Shown piece by piece: positions 8,898-16,939 of a stretch of DNA of 64,000 bases. The translations under genes were made by a program, and so were the position numbers. Source of the stretch: Desulfobaccales bacterium (GTDB taxonomy: Bacteria; Desulfobacterota; Desulfobaccia; Desulfobaccales; 0-14-0-80-60-11); assembly GCA_041648175.1 (NCBI GenBank), contig JBAZPO010000002.1, positions 62,001-126,000 of the forward strand, in the 5' to 3' direction. Position 1 is the stretch's first letter; each line of letters begins with the position of its first letter. The notes beneath the pieces are model-generated. The model had not been told where the DNA came from. It searched no databases and saw nothing but the letters and a program-made list of their open reading frames with translations.

Positions 8898-9536
8898 TTA
8901 CGGGCTACAGGCTATGCCCCTCAGTTCGCCTGTCTTCTCGCTGGCGAGAGGCAGAACTTCGAGCCCATCCTTCCCGCCAAACTTCCCTTCGCATATGTCA
9001 CTGATTCGGTAGTTCTTCGAGATGAACGCCTTGCGAGCACCACTGAACTCGTCGAAACCAAGCACATAGACAACGAGTTCCGCTTCCTTTCCGAGCGACA
9101 AGAGGACCTCTAGGGTCGGAGTGCGGCCGTTCAGGGCAACCTGGAACTTGGCGCTGGACAGTTCCGGGGTGTCGTCCAAGCCGAGGACTACCATGCGATT
9201 GGCCCCTCTTGGTATCCGCGGCTCGTGAGTTGTATCGCTACTCAGAGTTACTATGGTCCAGGTATCCAAGAACTCAGGCTTATGCGACAGGTTGCGCACT
9301 CTCAGACGAGAAAACACATCGACATCGATTGCGTTCCTGCGCCCGACGTTCTTGAACTTGACACGATACCGGGGCGCCTCCCCAGGATAGAGCCCGGGGA
9401 GCTTGTTGATCTGCTCCGAGAATCTGAACTTCGGGACGACCACGCGGAAAACGATGAACCACGCCGCAAACGAAGCAGCAATCCCAAATGGGACACCCAC
9501 TAGAGTTGACAGAAGAGCTCCTTCTATCGCGCTCAC
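8898..9536 (-). CDS. Orphan single-pass membrane protein, function unknown
   Basis: 212 residues from GTG 9536. A hydrophobic stretch at about residues 8-35 (LSTLVGVPFGIAASFAAW and following) predicts a membrane anchor. The remainder is soluble and rich in beta-type segments. I recognise no family. It is encoded against the NHEJ genes and lies between palindromic repeats, so it may be a later insertion. The start is uncertain because no strong ribosome site is visible. Confidence 0.55.
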   Translation of the reverse strand: MSAIEGALLSTLVGVPFGIAASFAAWFIVFRVVVPKFRFSEQINKLPGLYPGEAPRYRVKFKNVGRRNAIDVDVFSRLRVRNLSHKPEFLDTWTIVTLSSDTTHEPRIPRGANRMVVLGLDDTPELSSAKFQVALNGRTPTLEVLLSLGKEAELVVYVLGFDEFSGARKAFISKNYRISDICEGKFGGKDGLEVLPLASEKTGELRGIACSP

Positions 9537-9885
9537 CGCTACGTCCCCCTACAACTAGACATCATCGTCATCTGACGGCGCTAACAATATTTAGATTCAT
9601 ATGCACAAGATATGAGATTAGATTTCCTGTCCTTATTAAATACCATGGCATCGTGTCAGCCGCTGACCATAAATCTTGAGATTTGGTCTTAATAGAGCCA
9701 TGTTAGCATAGGCTCCGCCGAATCGGAATTTTTTCCTGTTTGGGAGACAAGGGGATAGCTACTATCTTGCCAAACCAGATTTTTCTAAGTTATATAAATT
9801 AATTACAGATAAGATTTGGATAAGGAAATGTGGTCTGGTAGGGGGCCTGCATTAAAAATTCGAAGATAAAGCATGTCAGCCCTTA

Positions 9886-9910
9886 GGCGGGAAACGAAGC
9901 GCATCCCGCC
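9886..9910. repeat. Palindromic repeat, family E, copy 3
   Basis: GGCGGGA and TCCCGCC arms around AACGAAGCGCA. It matches the inverse of the copy at 8873-8897 almost base for base. Confidence 0.75.
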
Positions 9911-10421
9911 TTTAGCATTATATTTTGAGCAGTTGCTCCTGGGCCTTTGGCCCTTCCGTAAATCCTGACAAGTTCCTCCCGGGCGCCCCCCAACCTTGAA
10001 CCTTGAACTTTTCCAACGGGTCAACTGTCTCTGCTGTTCTGGAAATTTCTCTTCCCCGGCCTTACCTTATTTTACATGTGTAACTTAACCGCTCTATCCC
10101 CGGACCGCCCGGCCGCCAAGCGGCACAAATGCGGTACACCAGCGGCGCTTAAGCGGTGTCAGACCGCTAAGTCTGCGTCACCTCAGCGGTCTAAAGTGAG
10201 CCAAATGAGGTACTTATGCGAACCAAACTGCGGATTTTTTTCAGGTGCCGGTACAGGATGGCCTCATGGCCCCCTCATTTCGCGCCGCAAGCCCTGCGAA
10301 AATGGTCGGCTAATTCCTAAAAACCGAGGAATATGCCTATCTTGGCTTATGTTCAATGGTTGCTTTGCCTAAGTTGTACTTATAATTGGTTTTTTCGCCG
10401 CCCATCTCAGCCCGGCAAACA

Positions 10422-10454
10422 TTTTCGTTCCCAAGTGGCACTTGGGAACGAAAA
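10422..10454. repeat. 33-base near-perfect palindrome, family A
   Basis: Sixteen-base arms (TTTTCGTTCCCAAGTG and its complement) flank a single G. The core GTTCCCAAG/CTTGGGAAC recurs at 30695-30780 and 39127-39180. It could act as a bidirectional terminator, since the 3' arm ends in a T/A run, but it is more likely a REP-type dispersed repeat. Confidence 0.8.
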
Positions 10455-10565
10455 AAGAGGCTAACGGAGAAGTTGCCTGCTCACGTCTTGACCACTACTA
10501 TTTATGGAAAATGGACTTTCCGTATCCGGTCCATATTCCCCGGAGCTGTCGCAGGTTAACCCAAT

Positions 10566-12161
10566 ATGGGATTAAAGGAATACAAATCCAAACGAAAGTT
10601 TGAGAAGACTCCCGAACCGAAGCCGGTCCTGAGGCAGGAGGGAGACCATCTCATTTTTGTCGTTCATAAGCACGCGGCCCGGAGGCTTCATTATGATCTC
10701 AGGCTGGAGCTGGAAGGGGTGCTGAAGAGCTGGGCGGTGCCGAAGGGGCCTTCGCTCAATCCTGCCTTAAAAAGACTGGCCGTCATGGTTGAAGACCATC
10801 CGTTTGATTACCAAGATTTTGAGGGCGTTATCCCGGAGGGCAATTACGGCGCCGGCAGCGTTATCGTCTGGGACCGGGGCTTTTATCAACACCCCTCCGC
10901 AAGAGATAGAAAGGAAAGTGAGAAACTCCTGCTGGACGGATTAAGCAAAGGGAATATGAAGTTTGTGCTCGCTGGGGAAAAGCTAAAGGGTGAATTCGCA
11001 CTGGTCAGAACCAGAATGGACGAGAAGTCATGGCTACTTTTGAAGAAAAAAGATGGCTATGCAACTAAAGAGGACGTTCTTCGGGAGAACCGTTCCGTGG
11101 CGTCCAATAAGACCCTGGAGGAAATTTCCGCAGCCAACCCTTCGATCACTTCCAGGCAAAAGGATCTAAACCAGATCCGCCTTACCGAAGCAATGGAGAG
11201 CGCAGACCTGTTGAATGCACCGGTCAAACCGATGCCGCACGGCCTGAAACCGATGCTTGCGACCCTGGTTAAAGAACCGTTTGATCATCCGGAATGGCTC
11301 TTTGAGGTGAAATGGGATGGATACCGGGCCATTGCCGAAATCCAGGCAGGCAAGGTTTCGCTTTATACCCGTAACCAAATCTCCCTCAATAAAAAGTTTT
11401 TCCCAATTGCCGAGTCGCTGCAAAAATTCGAATTTGACGCAGTTCTGGACGGCGAAATCGTCGTCGTGGATGATCAGGGACTTCCCGATTTCCAGATGCT
11501 GCAAAATTACCAAAAATCTGGAAGTGGTTATTTGATCTACTATGTCTTTGATCTCCTGTTTCTCCGTGGACATGATCTTTTGAGCCTGCCCCTGCTAAGG
11601 AGAAAAGAACTGCTGAAAGAAATTCTCCCTGTTGCCAAGGACATAAAATTCAGTGATCACGTCTGGAAAGAGGGCGTCTTGTTCTTCAATGTCGTCAAAG
11701 AAAAGGGACTTGAGGGGATCATCGCCAAACATTCTCAAAGTACCTACCGGATGGGCAGGAGGAGCCGGCAGTGGCTGAAGATAAAGACGCAACTCGCCCA
11801 GGAAAGCGTGATTGCGGGATTCACGGAACCGAGAGGGGGGAGAAAATATTTCGGCAGCCTGGTCTTAGGTGTGTTTGAAGGGGACGAGTTGATTTACATC
11901 GGTCATTCGGGAGGCGGATTCGGAGCGGAGAAATTAAGGAACATATATGAAAGATTGCAGCCCCTGATCCAGGAAGAATGCCCCTTTAAAATAGAGCCGA
12001 CTACCGACACTCCGGTCACCTGGGTAAAGCCTGATCTGGTCTGCGAAGTTGCTTTCGCCGGCTGGACTGAGGATGGCCTGATGAGACACCCCGTTTTTTC
12101 AAGGCTGCGCGAAGATAAGGCTCCTCGTGAAGTGGTGCGCGAAAAGCCCGAAGAAATTTGA
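10566..12161 (+). CDS. ligD: LigD phosphoesterase-ligase (ATP-dependent DNA ligase)
   Basis: 531 residues in two parts. Residues 1-190 are the LigD 3'-phosphoesterase domain (HKHAARRLHYDLRLE and HPFDYQDFEGVIPEGNYGAG motifs). Residues about 225-520 are the ATP-dependent ligase with adenylation motif EVKWDGYR, Lys249 being the predicted AMP-bound residue, and an OB-fold C-terminus. There is no polymerase domain; that is the separate gene at 7118-8023. The function is end trimming and sealing in NHEJ with Ku. An intervening 1 kb of repeats and an orphan gene separate it from the ku-pol operon, so it probably has its own promoter. Confidence 0.95.
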   Translation: MGLKEYKSKRKFEKTPEPKPVLRQEGDHLIFVVHKHAARRLHYDLRLELEGVLKSWAVPKGPSLNPALKRLAVMVEDHPFDYQDFEGVIPEGNYGAGSVIVWDRGFYQHPSARDRKESEKLLLDGLSKGNMKFVLAGEKLKGEFALVRTRMDEKSWLLLKKKDGYATKEDVLRENRSVASNKTLEEISAANPSITSRQKDLNQIRLTEAMESADLLNAPVKPMPHGLKPMLATLVKEPFDHPEWLFEVKWDGYRAIAEIQAGKVSLYTRNQISLNKKFFPIAESLQKFEFDAVLDGEIVVVDDQGLPDFQMLQNYQKSGSGYLIYYVFDLLFLRGHDLLSLPLLRRKELLKEILPVAKDIKFSDHVWKEGVLFFNVVKEKGLEGIIAKHSQSTYRMGRRSRQWLKIKTQLAQESVIAGFTEPRGGRKYFGSLVLGVFEGDELIYIGHSGGGFGAEKLRNIYERLQPLIQEECPFKIEPTTDTPVTWVKPDLVCEVAFAGWTEDGLMRHPVFSRLREDKAPREVVREKPEEI

Positions 12162-12169
12162 CAAGTATC

Positions 12170-12198
12170 GGTGGCACAGGCTTTCCAGCCTGTGCATT
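12170..12198. repeat. Palindromic repeat, family B, copy 1
   Basis: Hairpin GCACAGGCT-TTCC-AGCCTGTGC (12174-12195) within a 29-base string that recurs exactly at 21587-21615. It lies just downstream of ligD. Confidence 0.85.
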
Positions 12199-12238
12199 TT
12201 GCAACTTTGCAACCTTGACCCTTGAGCTTTCATAAAAT

Positions 12239-12970
12239 ATGAAAATCTATGTCGGTACAAGCGGGTATGGGTACAAGGAATGGAAAGGTAAATTCTATCC
12301 GGAAAAGATCTCCCCCAAGGAAATGCTCCGCTTCTATTCGGAACGCCTCTCCGCAGTAGAGATCAATAATACTTTTTATCGCATGCCCACAGAGGGCGTC
12401 CTCGCATCCTGGGCCGAACAGGTTCCCGACGATTTTATTTTCGCCCTTAAAGCGCCTCAGGTCATAACGCATCGGAAGCGAATGAGAAACGTGAGCGGGG
12501 AGACCGAGTACTTATTTAGGACGCTTTCAGTTTTAGACAGGAAACTGGGGCCGGTCCTGTTTCAGTTTCCCGCGAGTTTTCATGCGGACCGCCCGCGGCT
12601 TAAAGATTTTCTCGACCTGATTCCCGGCAATATGTCTTGCGCCTTCGAGTTCCGCAGCCCATCCTGGCTCGATGTTGAAATTCTTGACCTCCTGCGTGGC
12701 AGAGGATGCAGCCTGTGCATCGCGGATGCCGATGAGAATCCGGCCGATGGGATTATCAATACGGCGCCATGGGGGTACCTGCGCCTGCGCCGTTCCGATT
12801 ATACGGATGCCGATCTGTCACAATGGCTGGAAAAAATCCTTGCACAGAAATGGGAGAAGGCTTTCGTTTTCTTTAAACACGAGGAAGAAGCCAAAGGGCC
12901 AGAAATGGCGATAGGTTTTCGTGAGCTTACCGATTCAAGGGGAAAAGAGAATTCAAGACCGGGAGGATAA
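12239..12970 (+). CDS. DUF72 (YecE-type) TIM-barrel protein
   Basis: 243 residues beginning MKIYVGTSGYGYKEWKGKFY, the signature opening of DUF72. It also has VEINNTFYRMP, LGPVLFQFP and FEFRSPSW motifs along the TIM-barrel-like fold. Biochemical function is not established for the family; a nuclease or sugar-phosphate-related role has been speculated. The last 12 residues depart from the usual end. It follows ligD by about 77 bases that include a repeat, so it may form part of the repair island. Confidence 0.9.
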   Translation: MKIYVGTSGYGYKEWKGKFYPEKISPKEMLRFYSERLSAVEINNTFYRMPTEGVLASWAEQVPDDFIFALKAPQVITHRKRMRNVSGETEYLFRTLSVLDRKLGPVLFQFPASFHADRPRLKDFLDLIPGNMSCAFEFRSPSWLDVEILDLLRGRGCSLCIADADENPADGIINTAPWGYLRLRRSDYTDADLSQWLEKILAQKWEKAFVFFKHEEEAKGPEMAIGFRELTDSRGKENSRPGG

Positions 12971-13095
12971 TTAAGCGTTCGACGTGGGATATGATTGCGG
13001 GCGCATTTTTGGTATACTTTAAAAGTTTGCATATAATTTTTCAATTCCCCCGATGCCTGGAGCGGAATTAAGCCTCGGGCAGGGGAGAAACAAAT

Positions 13096-13899
13096 ATGGC
13101 TAAATGGATAAGGGGCATTGGTCTTGCTGCAGCCCTCCTCGTGTTTCTGCCGCTTTCGGGCCGAGTTTCAGGTGAAGAACAGATGAGCAGCATCCTGCGG
13201 GAGATCAGGCAGATTGAATTCAATCAAATCAACTATGATGAGCCGAGCCGTGACTACTTCGGCTATATCAAAGGTCACATTCCCATCCTCATTTCCGCTC
13301 CCCATGGTGCGAAGCATTTCAGAACCAAAGAGGCCCGCTGGAAAGAAGAGGACGCCTACACCGCCTCTATGGCCATAAAGCTCGGTGAGCTGACCGGGGC
13401 CCACGTCATGTATGTGAAGAACCGGGCGGGCGAGGACCCTAACAACGACGTCCAGACTCGCTATAAAGATCGCTTGAAGCAGGTGGTGGAGCAGAACCAT
13501 ATCAAGTTTGTCCTGGACCTGCACGGGGCCGGTAAGAGCCAGCCCTTTAAAGTCGATGTGGGGACCTTGAGCAACGACACCCAAAAGAGTTCCTGCCCCA
13601 CCTTCAAAGGGACTATTGCCGAGGCGTTTCAGGGATATGAGCCCCAGATTTTCAACCAGAGGTTCAGTGCCCGGGGCTCCGGCACGGTCACCTGTTACGC
13701 CAGGAAGACCCTGGGCGTAGAATCTGCCCAGGTGGAGATCAACGCGAAATGCCGGATCGTGGAGTCCAAAACCTCCAGCTTCAAGGCGGATGGCCCCGCG
13801 GTGCTCGATTTAGTCGGAAGACTTGAAAAACTGATTCTGGCAATTAACCGTCAGATTGAGCGCAGCAGGACGGAAGCCTTACTCAAGTCTCCGTTTTAA
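13096..13899 (+). CDS. Secreted N-formylglutamate amidohydrolase-like protein
   Basis: 267 residues with a signal peptide (basic start MAKWIRG, hydrophobic 7-22, cleavage near SGRVSG). The mature part has ILISAPHGAKH (zinc-ligand type HG), NNDVQTRYKD and FVLDLHGA, typical of the N-formylglutamate amidohydrolase fold of zinc peptidases. GGGGAG precedes the ATG. Export suggests action on extracytoplasmic gamma-glutamyl or amide bonds. Next to the poly-gamma-glutamate genes, polymer hydrolysis is a reasonable inference but is not shown by the sequence. Confidence 0.75.
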   Translation: MAKWIRGIGLAAALLVFLPLSGRVSGEEQMSSILREIRQIEFNQINYDEPSRDYFGYIKGHIPILISAPHGAKHFRTKEARWKEEDAYTASMAIKLGELTGAHVMYVKNRAGEDPNNDVQTRYKDRLKQVVEQNHIKFVLDLHGAGKSQPFKVDVGTLSNDTQKSSCPTFKGTIAEAFQGYEPQIFNQRFSARGSGTVTCYARKTLGVESAQVEINAKCRIVESKTSSFKADGPAVLDLVGRLEKLILAINRQIERSRTEALLKSPF

Positions 13900-14014
13900 T
13901 ACCCCCAAGGCCAGACAGTGTTTCCCATCACCGCAAAGTCAGCCAAGGTTGCATCTAAAGTACCAATGCCATAGTCAACATCCTTGAGGTCCTTCGTACA
14001 ATCCAGTCGCCGGT

Positions 14015-15154
14015 TTACACCATAGGTTCGGGCGGAGCCGAGCCCTTCCGGCGGTAAGATACCGTGAGCATCCGAAAGCCCAGATCTGTCCGGGAAAAGA
14101 AATAGAGGCCGCCAAAAATCCCGGTAAGGACAGCGCCGGCCAGCCATTTATTATACCGCGTCCTGGAGTAGACGCCTCCTTTGCCAACCTCGGGTAATCT
14201 GTCAGGGGCTGTGGGCAGCCCGTATTGGGCAGCTAGCTGTTTGATGTTTTCCAGGTGGATCACCGGGGTGTCTTCTTGGAGAAACCGGGATACCACGAAT
14301 TTCCCATTTTTTATCAGGTGATCCTGCGAGGGCGTCAGGCCAGATTTAATTAAGCCGCGCCTCCGGCGCTCGGCGCCTACTGCGGCAATTCCCCCGCCAA
14401 CATTGATATAAGCCTTGGGACGCCCTTCCTTGAAATAGAGACTCATGCGCTGATCCACATTCTCATGCAACGTCGTGTCCGTGATCCGGGCCAGGCCATT
14501 TTTTTCTATCGCTTGGATGATGGACTGGCGTGCCGCTTCCGACATCTCTTTCCCCTTGTCGTATCTGCCACCGATGGATGCAGCCACGGAACGGAAGGGG
14601 AAGAGGTCCTGGTTATAGAGATGATGTTCCATATCAATCCACAGGAAATCTGGATCATTGGCGCCCCACTGCGACGAAGCGACCGAAGAGATTATGGTAG
14701 GTTTTAGATGCAAAGCCTTGAGGGCCGCGTAGAGCGCAATATTCATGGCGGGGAAGGAACCGGTTACGCTGACTGCAACCTGGTCGCCCTGACGGACACC
14801 GGCCTGTTCGAGAAGGTCGACGATGACTGCGGCGAAGTTTGGGTTTATCGAAGTTTGTTTAGCTTCGAGGTTGCCGGAGCTACTCGTGACCGGGCTTATG
14901 AAGCTGCCGATAAGCCCTGATTGGGCAGGATCGACCTGCGGTTCAAGAGGATCTCCCTTTTTCAGCCGCTCCTCCTTAATCACCGTCATGGCCTGCAAGG
15001 CCAGGTGAGACGCCTCCAACTGCGCTGCATAGTAAGGACTTCTCTCGGTGATCTGGAACCGCTCAACCGCCAGGTCCCCCCCGACTGCAAAGACCGCCAC
15101 CAGGATAATGGCCAGAAGAGGAGTGCCGTGGGGCCGCCAATAAATTTTTTTCAT
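14015..15154 (-). CDS. pgsW: Poly-gamma-glutamate system protein PgsW-like
   Basis: 379 residues with an N-terminal membrane segment (about 12-30), a large extracytoplasmic domain, and a C-terminal membrane segment near 340-360 followed by a basic tail. Motifs such as VSVTGSFPAMNIALYAA and INVGGGIAAVG recall the poly-gamma-glutamate system protein that accompanies CapB/CapC in Gram-negative clusters. It overlaps pgsC by 4 bases (ATGA). Its exact role is unknown; together with PgsBC it probably supports polymer synthesis or export, in place of the PgsA of Firmicutes. Confidence 0.82.
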   Translation of the reverse strand: MKKIYWRPHGTPLLAIILVAVFAVGGDLAVERFQITERSPYYAAQLEASHLALQAMTVIKEERLKKGDPLEPQVDPAQSGLIGSFISPVTSSSGNLEAKQTSINPNFAAVIVDLLEQAGVRQGDQVAVSVTGSFPAMNIALYAALKALHLKPTIISSVASSQWGANDPDFLWIDMEHHLYNQDLFPFRSVAASIGGRYDKGKEMSEAARQSIIQAIEKNGLARITDTTLHENVDQRMSLYFKEGRPKAYINVGGGIAAVGAERRRRGLIKSGLTPSQDHLIKNGKFVVSRFLQEDTPVIHLENIKQLAAQYGLPTAPDRLPEVGKGGVYSRTRYNKWLAGAVLTGIFGGLYFFSRTDLGFRMLTVSYRRKGSAPPEPMV

Positions 15155-15603
15155 TGATTCAGGGCCTCTCCGAATATAAGGACGAGGATAAGCCGGACAA
15201 TGATGGCCGCGGTGAGCAGGGAACAGATCGCTTCAATTACTCCCTGCCGGTCTAGCCAAACCGCAATGAGTCCGGGAATGATAAAGCCTATGACGGCAAA
15301 TTCCAGATCGGTCACCCCGGGATGGACGAAGTATCGTGCCAGCATGCCCATGAGGTACCCGGCCAGGATCATCAGGACAGTGCGCCGCCTCCCATAGACA
15401 ATAACGAAAGAACCGATGGCTCTTACCAGAACAAAGGCGGCAAAACCCGTCGCCAGGGTCGTCACCACTATGACTGGCTGGGTGAGATAGAGGGCAAGAT
15501 ATCCCGGCACAACCAGACCTGCCCCGGCGAGACCGAATATTTCCGCCAGGAAAATGCTCACTACCAGGCCTATGCCGATGGAAACGGGCAGTAGCTCGAT
15601 CAT
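15151..15603 (-). CDS. pgsC: Poly-gamma-glutamate synthesis membrane protein PgsC/CapC
   Basis: 150 residues, almost entirely hydrophobic, with four to five membrane segments and conserved-looking GLAGAGLVVPGYLALYL and PGLIAVWLDRQG segments of CapC. This matches the usual length of about 150. It overlaps pgsB at its start and pgsW at its end (ATGA both times), so the three genes form a tightly coupled operon. Confidence 0.92.
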   Translation of the reverse strand: MIELLPVSIGIGLVVSIFLAEIFGLAGAGLVVPGYLALYLTQPVIVVTTLATGFAAFVLVRAIGSFVIVYGRRRTVLMILAGYLMGMLARYFVHPGVTDLEFAVIGFIIPGLIAVWLDRQGVIEAICSLLTAAIIVRLILVLIFGEALNQ

Positions 15604-16811
15604 GGTAGTTCCTTCTTCAGGACCTCTTTCAGGATGCTCCGGTGACGGAAAAAGCGGCTAAGGCTGAGTCCCTGACCCTTGGTATTCCCCATACCCACTA
15701 CCACCGCGGAGCTTCCGGCGAGCTCCACTATGTGTTCGAATAGGTCGCTGTCGCTTTTATTCTCCGCGAAGATCAGCTTATCTGCGGCAATGCCCCGGGA
15801 TATGGCTGCTCTGGTAAAAAAATAGGTGCCCGTACCCATGAGGAGGTAGTGATTAGCGGGGGACCACGCGGCACAGGCTTCGCCAAGCTGTCGCGAACGG
15901 ACTGGCCGGTCTGCCCGGCAATTGAAGATCACGATCCGTTTTTCCACGTCAGGATGCTGCTTAAGAGCAAGGTTCCAGATACGCTCGGTCGATTCCGGGT
16001 CGTTGGCCGCAAAGGCATTAACGAAGTAAATGTGCCGGCCGAAGAACCGGATTGTGGAGAAGGTGAGGGCTCCCGGGTCAGGTGCGGCCTTCCACATGCC
16101 CCGAAGCGCCATTTCGCGGGGCACTCCCAGATCGAGACAAACCTTGAGGGCCAGCGCCACATTTTCCTTATGTTCCACGTAGGAAAACCTGGCCATTTCC
16201 TCATCGGTAATAGCCGCCATATCTTCCGGTCCCACCGCGAATAGCCTGGTCCTCCGGTCCCGGGCCGCCTGCTCGAAGATAGGGACATGCCTGATGTCGG
16301 CCGTAAAAAGCTTGCCCCCGATTGGCGTCGTCCCAGCCAGGGCTAGCGCCACGTTATCCTCTTCCGGACCCATGACGTCAAGATGGTCTTCCCGCGCATT
16401 GGTGATAACTCCGTGGGTCGCACTGACGAAACTTGACTCGCAGAGCCACTGGAGCAGCGGCTGGAGCGCCATGCACTCCACCACCAGGACTTGGGCCCCG
16501 TTGGCGGCCGCAACGGCAACGACGCGCACCTGCTCGATGACATTGGCCCCCGCAGGTCTAAAGACCGGATACTCCACGCCGTCGGGCAGGATAAACCTGG
16601 CCAGAGTTCCGGTGGTTTTGGCGCAGGTCGGAATGCCCTGCTCCCGCAAGCCTCCCGCAATAAGCCGGACGACGCTGGATTTTCCCCTGGTGCCGTTGAC
16701 GTGGATGCGGACCGGTATCTTCGCAATGTTCCGTTTATGAAAAAAAGCCTCCTGGACGCCCAGGAAGACCAGAACGACAAAGAAAAAAAGGATTATTTCT
16801 ATCCCGAACAT
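15600..16811 (-). CDS. pgsB: Poly-gamma-glutamate synthase PgsB/CapB
   Basis: 403 residues. An N-terminal membrane anchor (about 3-20) is followed by a Mur-ligase-like ATPase with P-loop GTRGKSS at 40-46. TNAREDHLDVMG is another Mur-ligase-like segment. It catalyses ATP-dependent gamma-linkage of glutamate residues at the membrane. It is the first gene of the operon and is transcribed divergently from the gamma-glutamyltransferase; the 128-base gap must hold both promoters. Confidence 0.93.
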   Translation of the reverse strand: MFGIEIILFFFVVLVFLGVQEAFFHKRNIAKIPVRIHVNGTRGKSSVVRLIAGGLREQGIPTCAKTTGTLARFILPDGVEYPVFRPAGANVIEQVRVVAVAAANGAQVLVVECMALQPLLQWLCESSFVSATHGVITNAREDHLDVMGPEEDNVALALAGTTPIGGKLFTADIRHVPIFEQAARDRRTRLFAVGPEDMAAITDEEMARFSYVEHKENVALALKVCLDLGVPREMALRGMWKAAPDPGALTFSTIRFFGRHIYFVNAFAANDPESTERIWNLALKQHPDVEKRIVIFNCRADRPVRSRQLGEACAAWSPANHYLLMGTGTYFFTRAAISRGIAADKLIFAENKSDSDLFEHIVELAGSSAVVVGMGNTKGQGLSLSRFFRHRSILKEVLKKELP

Positions 16812-16939
16812 TTATTTCCGATTTTTTAAACTTAATATAATACCTACTTGTCAAATGACAATATATGAGCCGCAGATTGGATTCATAAGGGTTGCTCCCC
16901 CGTGTGCGGCTGAAACCCCGAGCACCTTCGGTGATCCAT

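Larger units (their letters stand above)
9537..10565. other. Gene-poor kilobase between the orphan gene and ligD
   Basis: No convincing coding sequence. It holds a family E repeat (9886-9910), a TTGAACCTTGAAC low-complexity run near 9993-10012, a stretch at 10085-10200 dense in AGCGG/CCGCT words that can form several small hairpins, and a long palindrome at 10422-10454. A 98-codon frame at 10076-10372 has no ribosome site and no family resemblance. Confidence 0.55.

Noticed and set aside
10076..10372. 98-codon frame upstream of ligD
   Set aside because: No ribosome site, repeated AGCGG hairpin words dominate it and the translation has no recognisable motif.
15600..16811. FolC/Mur ligase instead of PgsB
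   Set aside because: The P-loop alone would fit, but the N-terminal membrane anchor and adjacent pgsC and pgsW point to the poly-gamma-glutamate synthase.
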